From NCBI GenBank assembly GCA_028285495.1, contig JANQPB010000026.1, positions 245,124 through 309,123 on the forward strand: 64,000 bases of DNA, read 5' to 3'. Position 1 is the stretch's first letter. Every line of letters starts with the position of its first letter. The notes below the pieces were generated by a model. It did not search any database, had not been told where the DNA came from, and saw nothing but the letters and a program-made list of their open reading frames with translations. Made by a program: the position numbers and the translations under genes. The DNA comes from Acidimicrobiales bacterium (GTDB taxonomy: Bacteria; Actinomycetota; Acidimicrobiia; Acidimicrobiales; SZUA-35). Shown piece after piece: positions 45,471 to 53,497 of this stretch.

Positions 45471-46559
45471 ATGGCCATCGTCGCTCTGATCCTCGCCATA
45501 CCGGCCCTCCTGCTCGCCGTGGTGGCCCGGGCGACACTCCGCCAGGGCCCTCCGCCCCGACCCGTGATGCTGCTCAAGGCCATCGGCGGCCTCTGGCGTC
45601 CGGCCCATCACACGGGACGGCCCACCCCGGCCCCCCGCATGACCGACGACCTCCGCTACCCGGCCGTTGCGCCGCCGCCGAACACGGCGAACCTGCACGG
45701 GGAGATCGAGGTGCTGGAAGACGGCACCGAGGCCACCCACTGGTATGCCGAGAGCTCCGGCGTCACCTGGCACTTCGTGACCGCCGGCGACCCGAACGAC
45801 CATGCGATGCTCGTGCTCCACGGCCTGCCGGAGTCGTGGTGGTCCTGGCATCACCAGATCTCCGAGTTCGCCCGGGATCACTACGTCATCGCCATGGACA
45901 ACAAAGGCTACGGCCAGTCGGACAAGCGGCTCGACCTCGACTACACCAACGCCACCATGGCCAAGGAGATGGCCGGCCTGCTCGACCAGCTCGGGATCGA
46001 CCGCTTCACGGTGCTGGCCCATGACCGTGGCGCCGTCATCGCCGATCACATGTGCGCGGTTCCCGAGCTCGAGGGTCGCTTCGTGCGCTACGTCCGCATG
46101 CAACAGTCCTTCAACGAACCACACGGCGAGCCGGCGCCACCGCACGCGATGTTCGCCACCAAGATCGGCACCGGCAACTTTCTCGCCCGGTCGACGATCA
46201 ACGACATCTACACGAAGATCATGCCGAGCAACCTGTCGCCGTCGACGATCAGGAGGCTCGAGTACGAGTTCCTGTTCGAGGGCGTCGCCCCTGCGGTGAG
46301 CAAGTACTTCGAGACGACCAACTTCGGCATCGAGCTCGAGGAACGGCACGGCGGTCTGTTCGACCGGATGACGATGCCGATGCTGATCCTGCAGGGCCGC
46401 TACGACCGGGGCCAACACCCCGAGGAGTACGCCGACTCGCCGTCGTTCGTCGCCGATTGCCAGGTGCACCTCGTCGAAGCGAACCACTTCGGCCACATCG
46501 AGAATCCGACCGCCGTGAACGCCGCGATCCGGAGCTGGCTCGACGAGAAGGGGGTCTGA
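45471..46559 (+). CDS. Epoxide hydrolase/haloalkane dehalogenase-like alpha/beta hydrolase
   Basis: Alpha/beta hydrolase of 362 residues with an N-terminal hydrophobic anchor (about 2-20), unusual for this group. The nucleophile elbow is LAHDRG with Asp185 in place of Ser, as in epoxide hydrolases and haloalkane dehalogenases. HGLPESWWSW forms the oxyanion and first cap contact, DR in GRYDRGQ is a possible acid, and EANHFGHIENP carries the catalytic His. It likely hydrolyses an epoxide or carbon-halogen bond in a ring or side chain. GAAAGGA lies upstream of the ATG. Three bases separate it from the following hydroxylase gene. Confidence 0.9.
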   Translation: MAIVALILAIPALLLAVVARATLRQGPPPRPVMLLKAIGGLWRPAHHTGRPTPAPRMTDDLRYPAVAPPPNTANLHGEIEVLEDGTEATHWYAESSGVTWHFVTAGDPNDHAMLVLHGLPESWWSWHHQISEFARDHYVIAMDNKGYGQSDKRLDLDYTNATMAKEMAGLLDQLGIDRFTVLAHDRGAVIADHMCAVPELEGRFVRYVRMQQSFNEPHGEPAPPHAMFATKIGTGNFLARSTINDIYTKIMPSNLSPSTIRRLEYEFLFEGVAPAVSKYFETTNFGIELEERHGGLFDRMTMPMLILQGRYDRGQHPEEYADSPSFVADCQVHLVEANHFGHIENPTAVNAAIRSWLDEKGV

Positions 46560-46562
46560 CCG

Positions 46563-48122
46563 ATGAGCACATCCGAGGAGTTCGAGGAGTTCGACGCCAT
46601 GATCGTCGGCGCCGGGCCGGTCGGGCTCGCACTGGCGATCCTCCTGGGCCAGCGGGGCCGGTCGGTCCTGGTGGCGGAGCAGTGGCCCGACCCGTACCCG
46701 CTGCCGCGAGCCGTGCACTTCGACCACGAGGTCGGTCGGATCCTGCAGGCCTGCGGGGTCGGCGATGCCGTCCGTCGGATCATCGAGCCGGCGCCGATCT
46801 ACGAGTGGCAGAACGCGGCGGGCGTCACCCTCCTGCGCTTCGGCGGGACCGGCGACGCCGCCTCGGGCTGGCCGGGAGCATCGATGTTCTCGCAACCCCA
46901 GCTCGAAGCCCTCCTGGTCGATCGTCTGCACGAGCTGCCATCGGTCACCCTGCGGCGGAGCACGAGGGTCGAGGGGTTCCGACAAGACCCCGACGGCGTG
47001 TCGATCACCTGCGTCCAGGTCGAACGCGGCGATGGTGACGAGTTGTTCGCCGTGCCATCGTCGAAGACCAACGTGCGGGCCGGCTACCTCGTCGGGTGCG
47101 ACGGTGCGAACTCGACCGTGCGCGAGCTGCTCGACGGGGGCATGGACGACCGCGGGTTCTTCTTCGACTGGTTGATCGTCGACCTCATCCCCGACGACAT
47201 GACCGACTTCGACATGGTCAACCTCCAGACCTGCGACCCGTCCCGGCCGACCACCGCCGTGTCCGGCGGCCCCGGGCGTCGGCGCTGGGAGTTCATGCGA
47301 CTTCCAGACGAACCGGTCGACGAGCTGGTGGCCGAGGACAACGTCTGGCGGCTCCTCGCCCCGTGGGGCGCTCGACCGGACAACTCGACCATCGAGCGCC
47401 GGGCGCTGTACACGTTCCAGGCACGGGCCGCCAAGCAGTGGCGCGACGGACGTGTGCTCCTGGCCGGCGACGCTGCGCACCAGATGCCACCGTTCGCCGG
47501 TCAGGGCATGTGTGCAGGGATCCGCGACGCAGCCAACCTGGCCTGGAAGCTCGACCTGGTCGTGGGCGGCCGGGCCGATGGCGAGCTCCTCGCCGCCTAC
47601 GACATCGAACGGCGGCCGAGCGCAAACGCCGCCATCGACATCTCGATCGAGCTGGGCAAGGTCATCTGCGTCCCCGACCCGGAAGCGGCGGCAGCTCGAG
47701 ACGCCGCGATGTCGGCCGAGTTCGACGGGACGACGAGCAGCGTGCCGCCGATGCCAGGTGTCCTCGGCGGCATCATCAGGGAGGGGTCCGCCCACGCCGG
47801 TGAGCTCCTGCCCCAGGCCAAGCTGGGTGAGCAGTGGTTCGACGACGTTCACGGCGTTGGGTTCCGTCTGCTCACGATCGACCCGGCGAGTGCCGACCTG
47901 CCGACCGACCTGGACGACTGGTTGTCGTCGATCGGCGGCAAGGTCGTCGTCATCGACACCGACGACGGAGCGATGCGCGACTGGCTCGAGAACAGGGAGA
48001 TCGGGTGGGCGCTCCAGCGCCCCGACTTCTACGCCTACGGGACCGCCACCGACGCCGCAGGTGCCGGTGGACTCCTGAGCGCCCTTCGGGCCCAGCTCAC
48101 CGCTCCGAACCCATCGGCCTGA
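46563..48122 (+). CDS. FAD-dependent aromatic monooxygenase (MhpA-like)
   Basis: Class A flavin monooxygenase of 519 residues: GAGPVG (16-21), DG motif VGCDGANSTVRELL, GD motif VLLAGDAAHQMPPFAGQGM (about 298-316) and the GIRDAANLAWKLDLV helix. This pattern matches 3-(3-hydroxyphenyl)propionate hydroxylases and relatives rather than the TfdB subtype of operon A. It should hydroxylate a phenol ortho to the existing group, producing the catechol substrate of an extradiol dioxygenase. Likely co-transcribed with the preceding epoxide-hydrolase-like gene. Confidence 0.92.
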   Translation: MSTSEEFEEFDAMIVGAGPVGLALAILLGQRGRSVLVAEQWPDPYPLPRAVHFDHEVGRILQACGVGDAVRRIIEPAPIYEWQNAAGVTLLRFGGTGDAASGWPGASMFSQPQLEALLVDRLHELPSVTLRRSTRVEGFRQDPDGVSITCVQVERGDGDELFAVPSSKTNVRAGYLVGCDGANSTVRELLDGGMDDRGFFFDWLIVDLIPDDMTDFDMVNLQTCDPSRPTTAVSGGPGRRRWEFMRLPDEPVDELVAEDNVWRLLAPWGARPDNSTIERRALYTFQARAAKQWRDGRVLLAGDAAHQMPPFAGQGMCAGIRDAANLAWKLDLVVGGRADGELLAAYDIERRPSANAAIDISIELGKVICVPDPEAAAARDAAMSAEFDGTTSSVPPMPGVLGGIIREGSAHAGELLPQAKLGEQWFDDVHGVGFRLLTIDPASADLPTDLDDWLSSIGGKVVVIDTDDGAMRDWLENREIGWALQRPDFYAYGTATDAAGAGGLLSALRAQLTAPNPSA

Positions 48123-48415
48123 GCGGAGCGAACCACCTCACGGGCACCTGCGAGCGATCGGACCTCGTCGTTCGGGTGCCGGTTGTCGGTGGCTTCCTGG
48201 CCTCGCGGTACGACGGCGTCGATGGTGATCCCCGTCGCTCCGAGGTCGCGTGACCATCGCTGCACGGAACCGTCGGTGTCCGGGTGTTCGTCCAGGGTCG
48301 GCTCGGGGCTGCCGGTCGACCGGTGCCCGGCCAGTCAGCCGCTCACGTCACCCGAGAGACGGCCGAGGGTCTCGACGGCGGCTGGTGAGGCGGTGATCAT
48401 GCGCTCGACCAGGGG
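48123..48415. other. Non-coding stretch after the hydroxylase gene
   Basis: I see no supportable gene here. One minus-strand frame ends with a helical-looking peptide (LVERMITASPAAVETLGRLS, about 48345-48420) but has no credible start. The stretch runs into the sulfatase remnant that follows. Confidence 0.4.
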
Positions 48416-48530
48416 TTGCGTGTCGGGATCGGGGAGCTCTTCGACCTGGAGGTCGACCCACACGAGAACCACGACCTCGCGCTCGATCCCACCCAACACG
48501 TGGACGTGATCGAGTCGTTGAACGAGACAT
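48416..48530 (+). pseudogene. Remnant of a sulfatase C terminus
   Basis: In the plus frame beginning at 48416, about 38 codons read GIGELFDLEVDPHENHDLAL followed by DPTQHVDVIESLNE. This is the typical C-terminal end of type I sulfatases (E-L-Y-D-L-x-x-D-P-x-E-x-x-N-L). A stop at 48386 lies just upstream, and after 48530 the frame loses similarity. No N-terminal part is nearby. It is probably a decayed third sulfatase gene; an accidental match is possible because the opposite strand is also open here. Confidence 0.5.
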
Positions 48531-48845
48531 CGTCCACCGGCACCGGTGACATGCGGGGCCAACCCGTTCCTCCCTCCGGATTTGTGCTGGCCTCTCGCTT
48601 GGGCTTGGCCGTCCGGAGCGCTGCGACGCCCACCTCCAACCTGTCGTCTCTCGACGACCCGATCGTCCGTCGGGAGCTGCTCGTGGTCGCCAGCTTCCTC
48701 GCCGGCGACGGAACGGCGATGACGCCGCTGCTGCGCTACCGCCCGAACCACCGGCTCCCGCTGCGCCCGGCCGTGCGACCGCTCGGAGCCGCGTCGCCAG
48801 CCAGGTCCGCGCTGCGCCGAGGCTCGCCACCCGAGCTCCTGGCGA
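48531..48845. other. Stretch with no supportable gene
   Basis: About 315 bp between the sulfatase remnant and the TetR stop codon. The plus frame stays open but has Arg/Ser/Pro-rich composition and no recognised family. Confidence 0.45.
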
Positions 48846-49427
48846 TCACGTGAGATCGTCGAGATGACCGAGACGATCGAACGCCTCCGCAACCAGGTCG
48901 GCGAGTGGGGTTGCACCGCCGGACTGCTGCCAGTGGTCGAAGGCCCAGTCGGCGGCGAGACTCGCCGCTCCGGCGAGCAGTGCGGCTGTGGCCCGGTCCG
49001 TCGAGACCAGGTGCTGTTCGAGGAGCTCGGTCAGGTCGTGGCGATCAGCCATGTCGGCTTCGACCGCAGCGGCATGGATCGCCGGGGTTCGATAGATCAG
49101 TGCGACCCGTTGGAGCTGGAACTCACGGTCGTTGTCGTAGAGCCCGGCGAAGCTCGTGACGAATGCCTCCCGCAGCGAGGCGAACGGCGGGTGCTCGGAC
49201 AGCGCCGACTGGAGCGCTTCGGCGTAGGCATCGCTGTGGTCGTCCCACAAGACGATCGCTTCCTTGGTCGGGAAGTACCGGTACAGGGTCGATGGCGCCA
49301 GGCCGACCTCGGCTGCGATGTCGACGACCTTGACCTCGTCGAAGCCATCGGCGACGAACATCTCGATGGCGGTGCGCTGCGTGACCGTCAGCGTGTTGCG
49401 CCGGTTCCGCTCTCGAAGGCTCACCAC
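48846..49427 (-). CDS. TetR-family regulator
   Basis: Regulator of 193 residues. The N-terminal TetR helix-turn-helix is VKVVDIAAEVGLAPSTLYRYFPTKEAIVLW (about 32-61), and the C-terminal domain is helical with no recognised ligand class. Two successive GTG codons (49427, 49424) could start it. It is divergent from the sterol-desaturase gene, with 67 bp between the starts, an AT-rich stretch that is the likely operator region, so it probably controls that gene. Confidence 0.88.
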   Translation of the reverse strand: MVSLRERNRRNTLTVTQRTAIEMFVADGFDEVKVVDIAAEVGLAPSTLYRYFPTKEAIVLWDDHSDAYAEALQSALSEHPPFASLREAFVTSFAGLYDNDREFQLQRVALIYRTPAIHAAAVEADMADRHDLTELLEQHLVSTDRATAALLAGAASLAADWAFDHWQQSGGATPLADLVAEAFDRLGHLDDLT

Positions 49428-49494
49428 TCGAATGGTAGCAACATCCTACTTGAGAATGATGCAGAATATCGGAGTTGTTTCTATTATCGGTGAC

Positions 49495-50355
49495 ATGCTT
49501 GAGAACATCGAGATCACCGCCCAGCTCCTCGAGTCGATCTTCATACCCCTGATCCTCGTCGAGCTGCTCGTGCTGCGGCGCCAGCAGAGGCTCCGGTGGC
49601 CCCGCATCAAGGAGATGCTCGCCAACGGCGCCACCTACCTGCTCTACGCTGCCGCTGGCGTGGTCGGCGTCGTGATCTGGACGCAGGTCTTCGACGCCGT
49701 CGAGAGCGCCGTCCCCTGGTCGATCCCGAACGCGTGGTGGTCGGTTCCGATCGCGATCGTCGTCGCCGACTTCATCTACTGGTGGCAGCACAAGCTGGCT
49801 CACGAGAGACGTCTGCTGTGGGACCTCTACCACTCCGTCCACCACAGCTCGGAGCGATTCGACCAGTCGACCAGCCTGCGTCTCGGCATCTTCGATGCGC
49901 TGCTGACCATCGTCTTCACGCTGCCGATGGTCGTCGTCGGCTTCTCCTCGGGCCTCACGCTGGCCAGCACCGCGTTGGTCCTCGGCTACCAGACGTGGAT
50001 CCACACCGAGGTCATCCACCGGATGCCGCGCTGGTTCGAGGCGATCTTCAACACGCCGTCGCACCATCGAGCCCACCACGGGGCCGAGCCCCCGTACCTC
50101 GACGTCAACTACGGCGGGATCCTGATCGTCTGGGACCGCCTGTTCGGGACCTTCCAACCCGAGCTCGACACGCCGATCTACGGCCTCACGACCCAGATCG
50201 AATCCTCGAACCCCATCGACATCCAGTTCTCCGAGCTACGACGTCTGTTCCGCGATCTCCGGGCCGACGCCAACTGGGCGACCCGGTGGGCACGACTCTG
50301 GAACCCCCCGGGATGGCAGCTGCCCGACCACGCCGACGCGACCCCGACCTCCTAG
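49495..50355 (+). CDS. Sterol desaturase/fatty acid hydroxylase-family membrane enzyme
   Basis: Integral membrane di-iron oxygenase of 286 residues. The histidine boxes are intact: H99-x3-H103 (HKLAH), H113-x2-H116-H117 (HSVHH) and H191-x2-H194-H195 (HRAHH), with helices at about 12-27, 45-63, 82-97 and 134-165. Substrates in the family are sterols, carotenoids and lipids; here it cannot be specified. Two further ATGs in frame at 49456 and 49459 could add 12-13 residues; none has a strong ribosome-binding site. Divergent from the TetR gene and 12 bp before the acyltransferase gene. Confidence 0.88.
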   Translation: MLENIEITAQLLESIFIPLILVELLVLRRQQRLRWPRIKEMLANGATYLLYAAAGVVGVVIWTQVFDAVESAVPWSIPNAWWSVPIAIVVADFIYWWQHKLAHERRLLWDLYHSVHHSSERFDQSTSLRLGIFDALLTIVFTLPMVVVGFSSGLTLASTALVLGYQTWIHTEVIHRMPRWFEAIFNTPSHHRAHHGAEPPYLDVNYGGILIVWDRLFGTFQPELDTPIYGLTTQIESSNPIDIQFSELRRLFRDLRADANWATRWARLWNPPGWQLPDHADATPTS

Positions 50356-50367
50356 AGCCCGTACCCC

Positions 50368-51684
50368 ATGACCAAGCCAGCACTTCCCCAGCCGGACCTC
50401 GCCGACAGGCCCGAACCGTCACCCCGACCGAGCGGCACCCGGCGCCATGACCCGGCCGAGATCGGCCAGCACCGACCACCACCCGCCCAACGGCGGCGCT
50501 ACGACCTCGACGCGCTCCGGAGCTTCGCCATGCTGCTGGGGATCGCCCTCCACGCGGCCCTCCCGGACGTGCCCTACTGGCGCCCAGGCGACGCCGGCGG
50601 TGGGTTCCTGTTCGGTTTCTTCGAGTTCGTACACGGCTTCCGCATGCCGCTCTTCTTCATCCTCAGCGGCTACTTCACCACCATGCTGTGGCGTCGCCGA
50701 GGGCTCAGCGAGCTCATCGGGCACCGCCTCCGACGGATCGGCCTGCCGCTGCTGGCGAGCGTTGTCATCGTGCTCCCCCTGGTCGTCGCCGGCATCCTCA
50801 TCGGCTACGAGATCAGTGGTACGGACATCAACGCCGTGGAGACCACGGGCACCTACGCCGACGAGTGGCAGGGCGTCGACGACGAGACCTACGACGACTG
50901 GGCCTTCGGCTTCGCCCACCTGTGGTTCCTGTGGTTCCTGCTCTGGCTGATCGCGGGGTTCGCGGCCATCGCGTCGGCCGTCGGTCGACTCGCCAGCCTC
51001 CGAGGCCGGGACCGCCCCGTCCCGGCGCGGCTCGTCACCGCTGCGCTGCTGATCGTGCCGCCGTTGGCGCTCGTGCCCGCCGACCGGATGGTCGAACCGA
51101 TCTTCGGCCCCGACACCTCCGACGCCTTCATCCCGGACGGCACGGTCCTGGCCTACTACGCCTGCTTCTTCGCCTTCGGTGCGCTCGCCTTCGACCGACG
51201 CACCCGCAACGGCGGCGCCCTGATCGACGCCGTCGGGCGGTGGTGGCCGGCACAGCTCGCCGTCGGCTCGTTCGTGCTCTTCCCGTTGGGGCTGTCCCTC
51301 ATGGACGATCACTGGACCGCATCTGCGCTGGTCCAGACGGCGTTCGCCTGGACCATCAGCTTCGGGCTGCTCGGCGGCTTCCGCCAGTTCCTGTCGGCGA
51401 CGAACCAACGAGTCCGTTGGCTCTCCGACTCCGCCTACTGGATGTACCTCATGCACCTGCCCCTGATCTACGTGGCCCAGGGCGTCGTCGCCAGGCTCGA
51501 CCTCTCCCCCGTACTCGGGTTCGCCCTCATCTGCGCCGTCGTCGTCCCGGCCCTGGCCGCCTCCTACCGCTACTGGGTCCGCTACACACCCATCGGCACG
51601 CTGCTCAACGGTCCCCGCAACCGGCCGGCCAACGAAGCCAACCGAGCCCGCGGCGCCGAACCACCGTCGACGCCCGCGACGTGA
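50368..51684 (+). CDS. Acyltransferase 3-family membrane protein (OpgC/MdoC-like)
   Basis: Membrane acyltransferase of 438 residues with about ten transmembrane helices. After a proline-rich cytoplasmic N terminus (1-43), the conserved YDLDALRSFAMLLGIALHA block carries the active-site His, and FRMPLFFILSGYF follows, the standard start of the acyltransferase_3 family. The layout resembles glucan-succinylating OpgC/MdoC proteins. It likely acylates an exported glycan or glycolipid. It is 12 bp from the desaturase gene in the same direction, so the two may act on the same membrane lipid. Confidence 0.9.
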   Translation: MTKPALPQPDLADRPEPSPRPSGTRRHDPAEIGQHRPPPAQRRRYDLDALRSFAMLLGIALHAALPDVPYWRPGDAGGGFLFGFFEFVHGFRMPLFFILSGYFTTMLWRRRGLSELIGHRLRRIGLPLLASVVIVLPLVVAGILIGYEISGTDINAVETTGTYADEWQGVDDETYDDWAFGFAHLWFLWFLLWLIAGFAAIASAVGRLASLRGRDRPVPARLVTAALLIVPPLALVPADRMVEPIFGPDTSDAFIPDGTVLAYYACFFAFGALAFDRRTRNGGALIDAVGRWWPAQLAVGSFVLFPLGLSLMDDHWTASALVQTAFAWTISFGLLGGFRQFLSATNQRVRWLSDSAYWMYLMHLPLIYVAQGVVARLDLSPVLGFALICAVVVPALAASYRYWVRYTPIGTLLNGPRNRPANEANRARGAEPPSTPAT

Positions 51685-51750
51685 TGCCAGACGAGACGGG
51701 GACGGGACGAACGATGGCCCAGTTCGGTACACCTGTGAGGCCTGTTCCCG

Positions 51751-51990
51751 TTGCGGGTGTGGTGGCTGAGTGGTCGGGCCTTCCGGGACGGAGGCTCGGA
51801 TCGACGGATGCGTGGAGAAGCTCCCCGGGCCGCGAAGCCGGACCCGGTTCCTGGCCGGACGCCACCAGAGACCGAAGCAGTGATCGAACACCTGCGACGG
51901 CTTCGGTTCACCTCGACTCGGATCGCAGCCGAACTCTCGATCCCGGTCTCGACGGTCTGTGCGGTGTCGAAACGGATCGGGTTGAATCGG
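51751..51990 (+). pseudogene. IS481-family transposase N-terminal remnant
   Basis: About 80 codons resemble the double helix-turn-helix start of IS481-type transposases: an opening with WLSGRAFRDGGSDRRMR (compare K-R-W-x-x-R-Y-R-x-G), then TPPETEAVIEHLRRLRFTST with RIAAELSIPVSTVCAVSKRIGLNR. The DDE catalytic domain is missing; after LNRPSG the frame reads unrelated sequence to the stop at 52074. No terminal inverted repeats were recognised. It lies just outside the tRNA-Val-bounded island. Confidence 0.65.
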
Positions 51991-52081
51991 CCCTCCGGCG
52001 TGGTAGAGGGGTACCGGTTCGCCCATGAGGGGTGGCCACCTGAGGATCCAGGTCGCCCACCTGACCTGGCGTAGTGGTGGG

Positions 52082-52125
52082 TGGGCCATGAGGGACTTGA
52101 ACCCCCGACCTCCTCCATTGTCATG
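52082..52125 (-). repeat. Partial tRNA-Val copy (probable attachment-site duplicate)
   Basis: TGGGCCATGAGGGACTTGAA and the following bases through 52109 match 55836-55863 exactly (28 bp). Beyond that, one substitution (52110) and one inserted T (near 52119) separate the next 16 bases from the tRNA anticodon arm. It therefore copies the 3' half of the intact tRNA-Val, in the same orientation, 3.75 kb away. This is the arrangement left by integration into a tRNA 3' end. Confidence 0.8.
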
Positions 52126-52270
52126 CCTCTTGGGTCTGCCGCACAGGTACCGAGCGAAGCCCCGAAGGCTGCCGTGGCGTGGATGACCGTCGGTTCCGGT
52201 CGGTCGCTACCGACCGACCGCGGCCGACAGTTGGGCTACCGCCGGCGGCCCGATGCCATGGAACGTTCGC

Positions 52271-52738
52271 TCACCCGCGACGGCGCCGTTCCTCCAGGAT
52301 CTGGACATCCACGAGGTCCTGCGGCCGAGCACTCGCCTTCTTGTTGGCGATGAGGTCGTCCTCCGAGATGAACCCCGCCTCGACCGACCCGACTTGCACC
52401 GTCATCCGGTGATCCCAGCACTCATCGAAAGCGACCCCGGTCGCCGACGTGATGAGATCGATCCGCACCGGCGGATAGCCAAGCTGGACGATGACATCTG
52501 GCTCAAGGAAGTCGGCCGGCTCCAGGCCGACCGAGTCCATCCCGAAGTCCGCGAGCGCCTGGACCAGCCGCTCGGCGTTTCCAGGCTCGGTCATCACCCA
52601 GACGTCGAGGTCCTTCGTCGCTCTCGGATGGCCATGCGCAGCGAGCGCGTAGCCACCGACGATCAGGAACCGGACGTCACGAGCGACGCAGCACTCGATG
52701 AACTCGACGAAGTCCCTCGTCAGGATGCTCACCGACAC
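52271..52738 (-). CDS. Nucleotidyltransferase-fold protein (DUF6036-like)
   Basis: Protein of 155 residues with the minimal nucleotidyltransferase core: LIVGGYALAAHGHPRATKDLDVWV contains GG, the following helix and the D-x-D metal pair, and VRIDLITSATG supplies the third acidic strand. Proteins of this type (DUF6036/AbiEii-like) commonly pair with a short upstream gene and are suspected toxin-antitoxin or phage-defence components. GTG start at 52738; a second GTG at 52732 is possible. It overlaps the stop end of the short upstream gene by 62 bp. Confidence 0.85.
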   Translation of the reverse strand: MSVSILTRDFVEFIECCVARDVRFLIVGGYALAAHGHPRATKDLDVWVMTEPGNAERLVQALADFGMDSVGLEPADFLEPDVIVQLGYPPVRIDLITSATGVAFDECWDHRMTVQVGSVEAGFISEDDLIANKKASARPQDLVDVQILEERRRRG

Positions 52739-52865
52739 ACTCCAGGCTCAGGTCGGTCGCCATGGCCAATCTCTCGGCGACAGTCCGGGTGCGCCAGTAG
52801 TCGACCCACGATGTGTCGACCTCATCAAGCCTGCGCTTGGTCGCAACCTTGGCAATCCGGCCCAT
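52677..52865 (-). CDS. Small partner protein of the nucleotidyltransferase
   Basis: Protein of 62 residues (MGRIAKVATKRRLDEVDTSW..., ending RVLRRS) overlapping the nucleotidyltransferase gene by 62 bp. The DYWRTRTVAERLAMATDLSLE segment matches the pattern (YWRSRTPEERL) of short proteins that typically precede nucleotidyltransferases of this type. Likely partner in a two-gene module. ATG at 52865 is preferred over the in-frame GTG before it. Confidence 0.65.
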   Translation of the reverse strand: MGRIAKVATKRRLDEVDTSWVDYWRTRTVAERLAMATDLSLECVGEHPDEGLRRVHRVLRRS

Positions 52866-52921
52866 CACACGATGGTACTCGACGACTCGGCGCGGCCGCC
52901 GACCGGCGGGGACGCTATGGG

Positions 52922-53230
52922 CTGCCAACTCGTGGAGGAACACTTCCGAGACCGGCCAACCGTCGCCTCGTGCGCCAATCAGCTCGGCTACAGCTCCCGG
53001 ACCCTCGACCCGGGCGTGCCACACCGCCGTCGGCCGCCCCCGCCAAGGCCATCCTCGACGAACGCATCGCTCTCGACATCCGACACTTGCTCACCAACAC
53101 TGACGTACCGATCAGCCGAATCGGAACGGCGTTCGGCTTCACCGCCCCTTCCAGCTTCTCCAACTACGTGAAGCGACACCTCGGCAGCCCACCGACACGA
53201 ATCCGACCAACAACACGACGAGACGCTTGA
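52922..53230 (+). pseudogene. AraC-family regulator C-terminal remnant with two frameshifts
   Basis: The AraC helix-turn-helix domain can be followed across three frames. LVEEHFRDRPTVASCANQLG with YSSRTLD is in one frame, RACHTAVGRP in the next, and AKAILDERIALDIRHLLTNT with DVPISRIGTAFGFTAPSSFS in the third, ending at the stop near 53230. Two single-base shifts, around 53010 and 53036 (the latter in a run of C), would restore a continuous domain. The N-terminal sensor half is absent. Confidence 0.7.
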
Positions 53231-53497
53231 ACGACTGACCTCTCAGCGAAGCTGTCCCCTACACACCGACCGGACGACACATCTTCGAGTTGGCGCCCAC
53301 CCAGAGCGGCACGGCACCAGTGGCGCACGCGGTATCGCCGGCCGGCCGGGCGTCTCATGCGCGGATAGCGGTTGCTACGGCGACGCGGACCCTCGTTGGT
53401 CCGGACGCTGCTCTCGCACTGCATGTGGCCGGTACGCTGCCCGGTTGTGAGGGTCCCGGTCTCGATGGTCGAGCTACCGCGAACGCGTGCTGATGCC
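53231..53497. other. Intergenic stretch in the island, no gene seen
   Basis: About 267 bp between the AraC remnant and the next membrane-protein gene. I see neither a gene nor a clear regulatory signal. Confidence 0.4.

Noticed and set aside
45369..47852. 827-codon minus-strand frame
   Set aside because: Antisense shadow of the hydrolase and MhpA-like genes; no recognisable domain and no start signal.
48335..48916. Minus-strand frame ending LVERMITASPAAVETLGRLS
   Set aside because: The final helix looks protein-like, but the upstream part is Arg/Gly-rich, overlaps the TetR gene and has no start signal; the plus-strand sulfatase scrap explains the region better.
51582..52124. Minus-strand open frame starting MTMEEVGGSSPSWPT
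   Set aside because: Starts inside the partial tRNA-Val copy and runs antisense to the IS481 remnant and acyltransferase end; an artefact, though it helped reveal the duplicated tRNA piece.
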